A DNA stretch of 64,000 bases from Pseudorasbora parva. Taxonomy: Eukaryota > Chordata > Actinopteri > Cypriniformes > Gobionidae. Under the pieces are notes generated by a model that searched no databases, had not been told where the DNA came from, and saw only the letters and a program-made list of their open reading frames with translations. A program made the position numbers and the translations under genes. Below are positions 59,412 through 64,000 of the stretch, one piece after another. The stretch lies in NCBI RefSeq assembly GCF_024679245.1, contig NC_090177.1, forward strand, positions 24,220,950-24,284,949, given 5' to 3'. The stretch's first letter is position 1; every line of letters begins with the position of its first letter.

Positions 59412-60912
59412 AACTAGGACTAGTTTGCAAAACGAGGTTTTTAACATAATTGTGAATATTTAAATAAAGATTTGATTGACAGTATTGGTTATAGAGGCAA
59501 AGTTGTTCAGTATGAGAAGATCTATCATAATATATGCATATTATGTGGCTGTTTTAACCCCACCTGATTACAGAGATTCACCATAGGGAATACATGGTTT
59601 TCAAAGCTTTTTAACACTTATAGCGCCCCCTATACTCCGATCTCCATAAAACTTTGCATGTGTCTTCAACATGTTATGGCACATATACCCAACAATTTCC
59701 GTGAAGTTTTGAGTTTTCCCTTAGGATTTATAGGCTTTTGAGTGTATTTTGCCACGCCTCTTTTCTAAATGGCCCCGTTATAGCCATCCAAATGCAAGAA
59801 ATCTACTTTTTTTTGATAATTATTGATCTAGAGAGTCCAGAGAATTGTCCTAGACTGGTTTGGTTCTGATTGGGCAAAAAACCAGGGACTAGTTCGCAAA
59901 AGTAGGTTTTTAACATAATTGCAAATATTTATTTAATGATTTGATTGACAGCAATGGTTCTGGAGGCAAAGTTGTTCAACATGAGGAGATCTATCATATG
60001 ATATGCATATTTTGCCGATGTGTGCAACGACACGTGATTGCAGAGCCATAAAACTCGTTAGCGCCAGCTAGTGGCCGATTTCTTTCAAAATTCTTACAGA
60101 CCTCTAGGACCATGAGTTAAACATGCCCACTGAGTTTCATTCCGATCGACCTCCGTTAACCCTGTCTAATAGGTGCTCAAATTTCATTGGCCGATGGCGG
60201 CCATGTTTTTTGAGATACGCCAATGTTCTCATAGACAGACATGGTACCTTGGGCCAAGACATTGCATACCAATTTTCCAGTCAATCGGACTAGCGGTCGC
60301 GTGGTTATAGCCCTTTTTGTGTTTTTTCCATGTTATAGCGCCACCAAGTGGCCAATCGTCGCGATTTTTTTATCGTGACCAAAGACTGAGCCCATACACA
60401 TGTGTACCAAGTTTGGTGAAGATATCTCATTTCTTGCTGTAGTTATAGCCTCTTTAGTAAAATAGGCTCCGCCTTAAATGTACATTTCCACGCCCCTTTT
60501 CGTTCATGAGTCAAAATTTCAACTTTTTTTTGATAATTATTGATATTCAGACTAGAGAGAACATTTTGGCACTGGTTTGGTTCTGATATGTCAAAAAACC
60601 AGGGACTAGTTCGCAAAAGTAGGTTTTTGACAAAATTCAAAATGGCGGAAAAATTTGCATACCGGAAATGAAATCGGAGATATACGTTTTGTTCGTCATG
60701 GTCTCAGCTTTCCAATGATATAAGACAATTGACCCTTAGGATGAACGGTTTAGGAGTTATGAGCCATTTCGCGTTTTTGGTTGCTGTAGCGCCATCTATT
60801 GGCCAATCTGGCTCATAATTTGATAACCTCTCCTCGATTTTTGGACTACCTATTGACAAAGTTTGAAGTCTCTAGCATTTACGGTTTGGTCTGCACGATG
60901 AGTTTTACGGCA

Positions 60913-60941
<29 letters not shown>
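59412..60941 (+). repeat. Array unit 9 (type B, 5'-truncated)
   Basis: Begins inside the unit at CTAGGACTAGTTTGCAAAAC, fused straight to the previous (AAT)n. The first roughly 240 bases are absent. Confidence 0.87.
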
Positions 60942-60943
<2 letters not shown>

Positions 60944-62664
60944 TAAAGCTGCGAGCAGCATTTAGCGGGGTTCAAGCCATTTAAGGTCTTTAAGCATTTG
61001 ACGCCTTTTGCATGAAAGGTTTTTAAGCACTGAATGAATTTGAGAGATATCAGGTGAAATGAAGTGATAAACTGACAAAATGTGATTTTAAATATTATAA
61101 TAGTGACTTTATAAAGTCTAAATATGAATTGATCAGGAGAGTGCAGATAATCATACTGCTGTGGTTTGGTTACGATCAGGCAAAAAACCTAGGACTAGTT
61201 TAGAGGCAAAGTTGTTCAGTATGAGAAGATCTATCATAATATATGCATATTATGTGGCTGTTTTAACCCCACCTGATTACAGAGATGGAAAATACCATTT
61301 ACAGGCAATTCACCATAGGGAATACATGGTTTTCAAAGCTTTTTAACACTTATAGCGCCCCCTATACTCCGATCTCCATAAAACATTGCATGTGTCTTCA
61401 ACATGTTATGCCACATATACCCAACAATTTTCGTGAAGTTTTGAGTTTCCTCTTAGGATTTATAGGCTTTTGAGTGTATTTTGCCACGCCTCTTTTCTAA
61501 ATGGCTCTGTTATAGCCATCCAAATGCAAGAAATCAACTTTTTTTTGATAATTATTGATCTAGAGAGTCCAGAGAATTGTCCTAGACTGGTTTGGTTCTG
61601 ATTGCGCAAAAAACCAGGGACTAGTTCGCAAAAGTAGGTTTTTAACATTATTGCAAATATTTATTTAACAATTTGATTGACCGAAATGGTTCTAGAGGCA
61701 AAGTTGTTCAACATGAGGAGATCTATCATATGATATACATATTTTGCCGATGTGTGCAACACCACGTGATTGCAGAGCCATAAAACTCGTTAGCGCCAAC
61801 TAGTGGCCGATTTCTTTCAAAATTCTTACAGACCTCTAGGACCATGAGTCAAACATGCCTACTGAGTTTCGTTCTGGTCGACCTCCGTTAACCCTGTCTA
61901 ATAGGTGCTCAAATTTCATTGGCCGATGGCGGCCATGTTTTTTTAGATACGCCAATGTTCTCATAGACAGACATGGTACCTTGGGCCAAGACACTGCTTA
62001 CCAATTTTCAAGTCAATCAGACTAGCGGTCGCGTGGTTATAGCCCTTTTTGTGTTTTTTCCATGTTATAGCGCCACCAAGTGGCCAATCGTCGCGATTTT
62101 TTTATCGTGACCAAAGACTGAGCCCCTAAACATGTGCACCAAGTTTGGTGAAGATATCTCATTTCTTGCTGGAGTTATAGCCTCTTTAGTAAAATAGGCT
62201 CCGCCTTAAATGTACATTTCCACGCCCCTTTTCGTTCCTGAGTCAAAATTTCAACTTTTTTTTGATAATTATTGATATTCAGACTAGAGAGAACATTTTG
62301 GCACTGGTTTGGTTCTGATATGTCAAAAAACCAGGGACTAGTTCGCAAAAGTAGGTTTTTGACAAAATTCAAAATGGCGGAAAAATTTGCATACCGGAAA
62401 TTAAATCGGAGATATACATTTTGTTCGTCATGGTCTCAGCTTTCCAATGATATAAGACACTTGACCCTTAGGACGAACGGTTTAGGAGTTATGAGCCATT
62501 TCGCGTTTTTGGTTGCTGTAGCGCCACCTATTGGCCAATCTGGCTCATAATTTGATAACCTCTCCTCGATTTTTGGACTACCTATTGACAAAGTTTGAAG
62601 TCTCTAGCTTTTACGGTTTGGTCTGCACGATGAGTTTTACGGCAGAATAATAATAATAATAATA
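60942..62664 (+). repeat. Array unit 10 (type B, small internal deletion)
   Basis: Normal type-B start. A deletion at about 61200 joins GGACTAGTTT to AGAGGCAAAG. Ends in (AAT)n. Confidence 0.87.
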
Positions 62665-64000
62665 ATTAAAGCTGCGAGCAGCATTTAGCGGGGTTCAAGC
62701 TATTTAAGGTTTTTAAGCATTTGACACCTTTTGCATGAAAGGCTTTTAAGCACTGAATGAATTTGAGAGATATCAGGTGAAATGAAGTGATAAACTGCCA
62801 CATATACCCAACAATTTTCGTGAAGTTTTGAGTTTCCCCTTAGGATTTATAGGCTTTTGAGTGTATTTTGCCACGCCTCTTTTCTAAATGGCCCTTTTAT
62901 AGCCATCTAAATGCAAAAAATCAACTTTTTTTGATAATTATTGATCTAGAGAGTCCAGAGAATTGTCCTAGACTGGTTTGGTTCTGATTGGGCAAAAAAC
63001 CAGGGACTAGTTCGCAAAAGTAGGTTTTTAACATAATTGCAAATATTTATTTAATGATTTGATTGACAGCAATGGTTCTAGAGGCAAAGTTGTTCAACAT
63101 GAGGAGATCTATCATATGATATGCATATTTTGCCGATGTGTGCAACACCATGTGATTGCAGAGCCATAAAACTCGTTAGCGCCAACTAGTGGCCGATTTC
63201 TTTCAAAATTCTTACAGACCTCTAGGGCCATGAGTCAAACATGCCCACTGAGTTTTGTTCCGATCGACCTCCGTTAACCCTGTCTAATAGGTGCTCAAAT
63301 TTCATTGGCCGATGGCGGCCATGTTTTTTGAGATACGCCAATGTTCTCATAGACAGACATGGTACCTTGGGCCAAGACACTGCTTACCAATTTTCAAGTC
63401 AATCGGACTAGCGGTCGCGTGGTTATAGCCCTTTTTGTGTTTTTCCCATGTTATAGCGCCACCAAGTGGCCAATCGTCGCGATTTTTTTATCGTGACCAA
63501 AGACTGAGCCCATAAACATGTGTACCAAGTTTGGTGAAGATATCTCATTTCTTGCTGGAGTTATAGCCTCTTTAGTAAAATAGGCTCCGCCTTAAATGTA
63601 CATTTCCACGCCCCTTTTCGTTCATGATTCAAAATTTCAACTTTTTTTTGATAATTATTGATATTCAGACTAGACAGAACATTTTGGCACTGGTTTGGTT
63701 TCGATATGTCAAAAAACCAGGGACTAGTTTGCAAAAGTAGGTTTTTGACAAAATTCAAAATGGCGGAAAAATTTTCATGACGGAAATGAAATCGGAGATA
63801 TACGTTTTGTTCGCCAAGGTCTCAGCTTTCCAATGATATAAGACACTTGAGTGTGGACCAAACGGTTTAGGAGTTATGAGCCCTTTTGCGCAATTGATTG
63901 CTATAGCGCCACCTATTGGCCAATCTGGCTCATAATTTGATAACCTTTCCTCGATTTTTGGACTACCTATTGACAAAGTTTCAAGTCTCTAGCCCTTACG
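62665..64000 (+). repeat. Array unit 11 (type B, internal deletion, cut by window edge)
   Basis: At about 62798 GATAAACTG joins CCACATATACCC, removing some 400 bases. Continues beyond the window. Confidence 0.87.

Larger units (their letters stand above)
44800..64000 (+). repeat. Head-to-tail array of HINE-like (Helentron-associated) elements
   Basis: At least 11 units in the same orientation, continuing past the window. The 5' ends read TTAAAGCTGC(A/G)AGCAGC followed by TTTAGCGGGGTTCAAGC. The fullest 3' ends read (AAT)n, AATCAGTACAATTACAATAG, a GCACTTCGTGC hairpin, then TGAACCCCTAAT. GGGGTTCAAGC near the 5' end and GCTTGAACCCC near the 3' end are subterminal inverted repeats. Each unit has about 4-6 TAGCGCC(A/C)C modules. 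No Rep/helicase gene is seen, so these are non-autonomous. Class is inferred from architecture. Recurrent 60-90 codon frames on both strands arise from the repeat. Confidence 0.85.

Noticed and set aside
55063..63758. Recurrent 65-residue minus-strand frames (MNFVKNLLLRTSPWFF..) in several array units
   Set aside because: They follow the DNA repeat, and other modules and strands give equally long frames. There is no start context, domain or codon bias, so this is repetition rather than a conserved peptide.
1..64000. CRISPR array or phage-type system
   Set aside because: No short direct repeats with unique equal spacers. The tandem units are about 1-2 kb, and all context is vertebrate.
44800..64000. 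Protein-coding tandem gene family
   Set aside because: Units lack long frames and have indels without frame preservation, abundant stops and hairpin termini typical of mobile elements.

Overview
The window looks like a transposon-saturated, gene-poor stretch of a teleost genome, most likely a cyprinid. Nearly all its interspersed families (Tc1/mariner, hAT-like MITEs, TTAA-flanked MITEs, 'GGGCTGCACGATT' elements, long CA arrays) are ones I associate with zebrafish- and carp-like genomes. I found no complete protein-coding host gene, no rRNA or tRNA gene, and no CRISPR or bacterial feature. Every long open frame examined is a by-product of a repeat or a decayed transposon gene.

Layout: 1-44.8 kb is AT-rich sequence carrying about 20 interspersed elements. 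The dominant class is flanked by TTAA with termini starting AGG, which fits the T2/Kolobok superfamily. At least six families are present: foldback copies at 439-905 and 19165-19650 plus fragments; THAP-carrying copies at 2627-3938 and 35040-36419; hairpin-bearing copies at 5238-6013 and 38565-39386; and single copies at 7679-7909, 37275-37619 and 41216-42405. Two of these families keep broken THAP zinc-finger exons, and the 41216-42405 element also keeps a second, convergent first exon. Other elements are a Tc1-like transposase pseudogene (27.3-28.3 kb), a 401-bp mariner/Tc1 deletion derivative (21753-22153), a Myb/SANT-like (Harbinger-type) pseudogene (12787-12948), an hAT-like element (13297-14877), nested TIR elements near 30 kb and 41-42.7 kb, and a palindromic GTTCTCG cluster (23.1-23.9 kb).

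From about 44.8 kb to the right edge the window is one head-to-tail array of at least 11 units of about 1.2-2.3 kb. Each unit starts with a GCTGC(A/G)AGCAGC hairpin and a GGGGTTCAAGC motif, contains several TAGCGCCAC modules and ends in an (AAT)n tract. Some units also keep a 3' hairpin plus GCTTGAACCCC. This layout (subterminal inverted repeats, a microsatellite near the 3' end, a 3' hairpin) fits Helentron-associated (HINE-type) rolling-circle elements. The array runs off the window edge.

Possible host sequence is limited to weak candidates: a CpG-rich stretch with a minus-strand splice donor near 18.1-18.3 kb, a 48-bp minus-strand exon-like segment at 8371-8418 with matching phase, and several non-repetitive TAAT-rich islands (25.8-26.3, 34.4-34.7, 40.3-40.6, 43.8-44.7 kb) that could be conserved noncoding elements. 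A large intron or a gene desert would explain the window.
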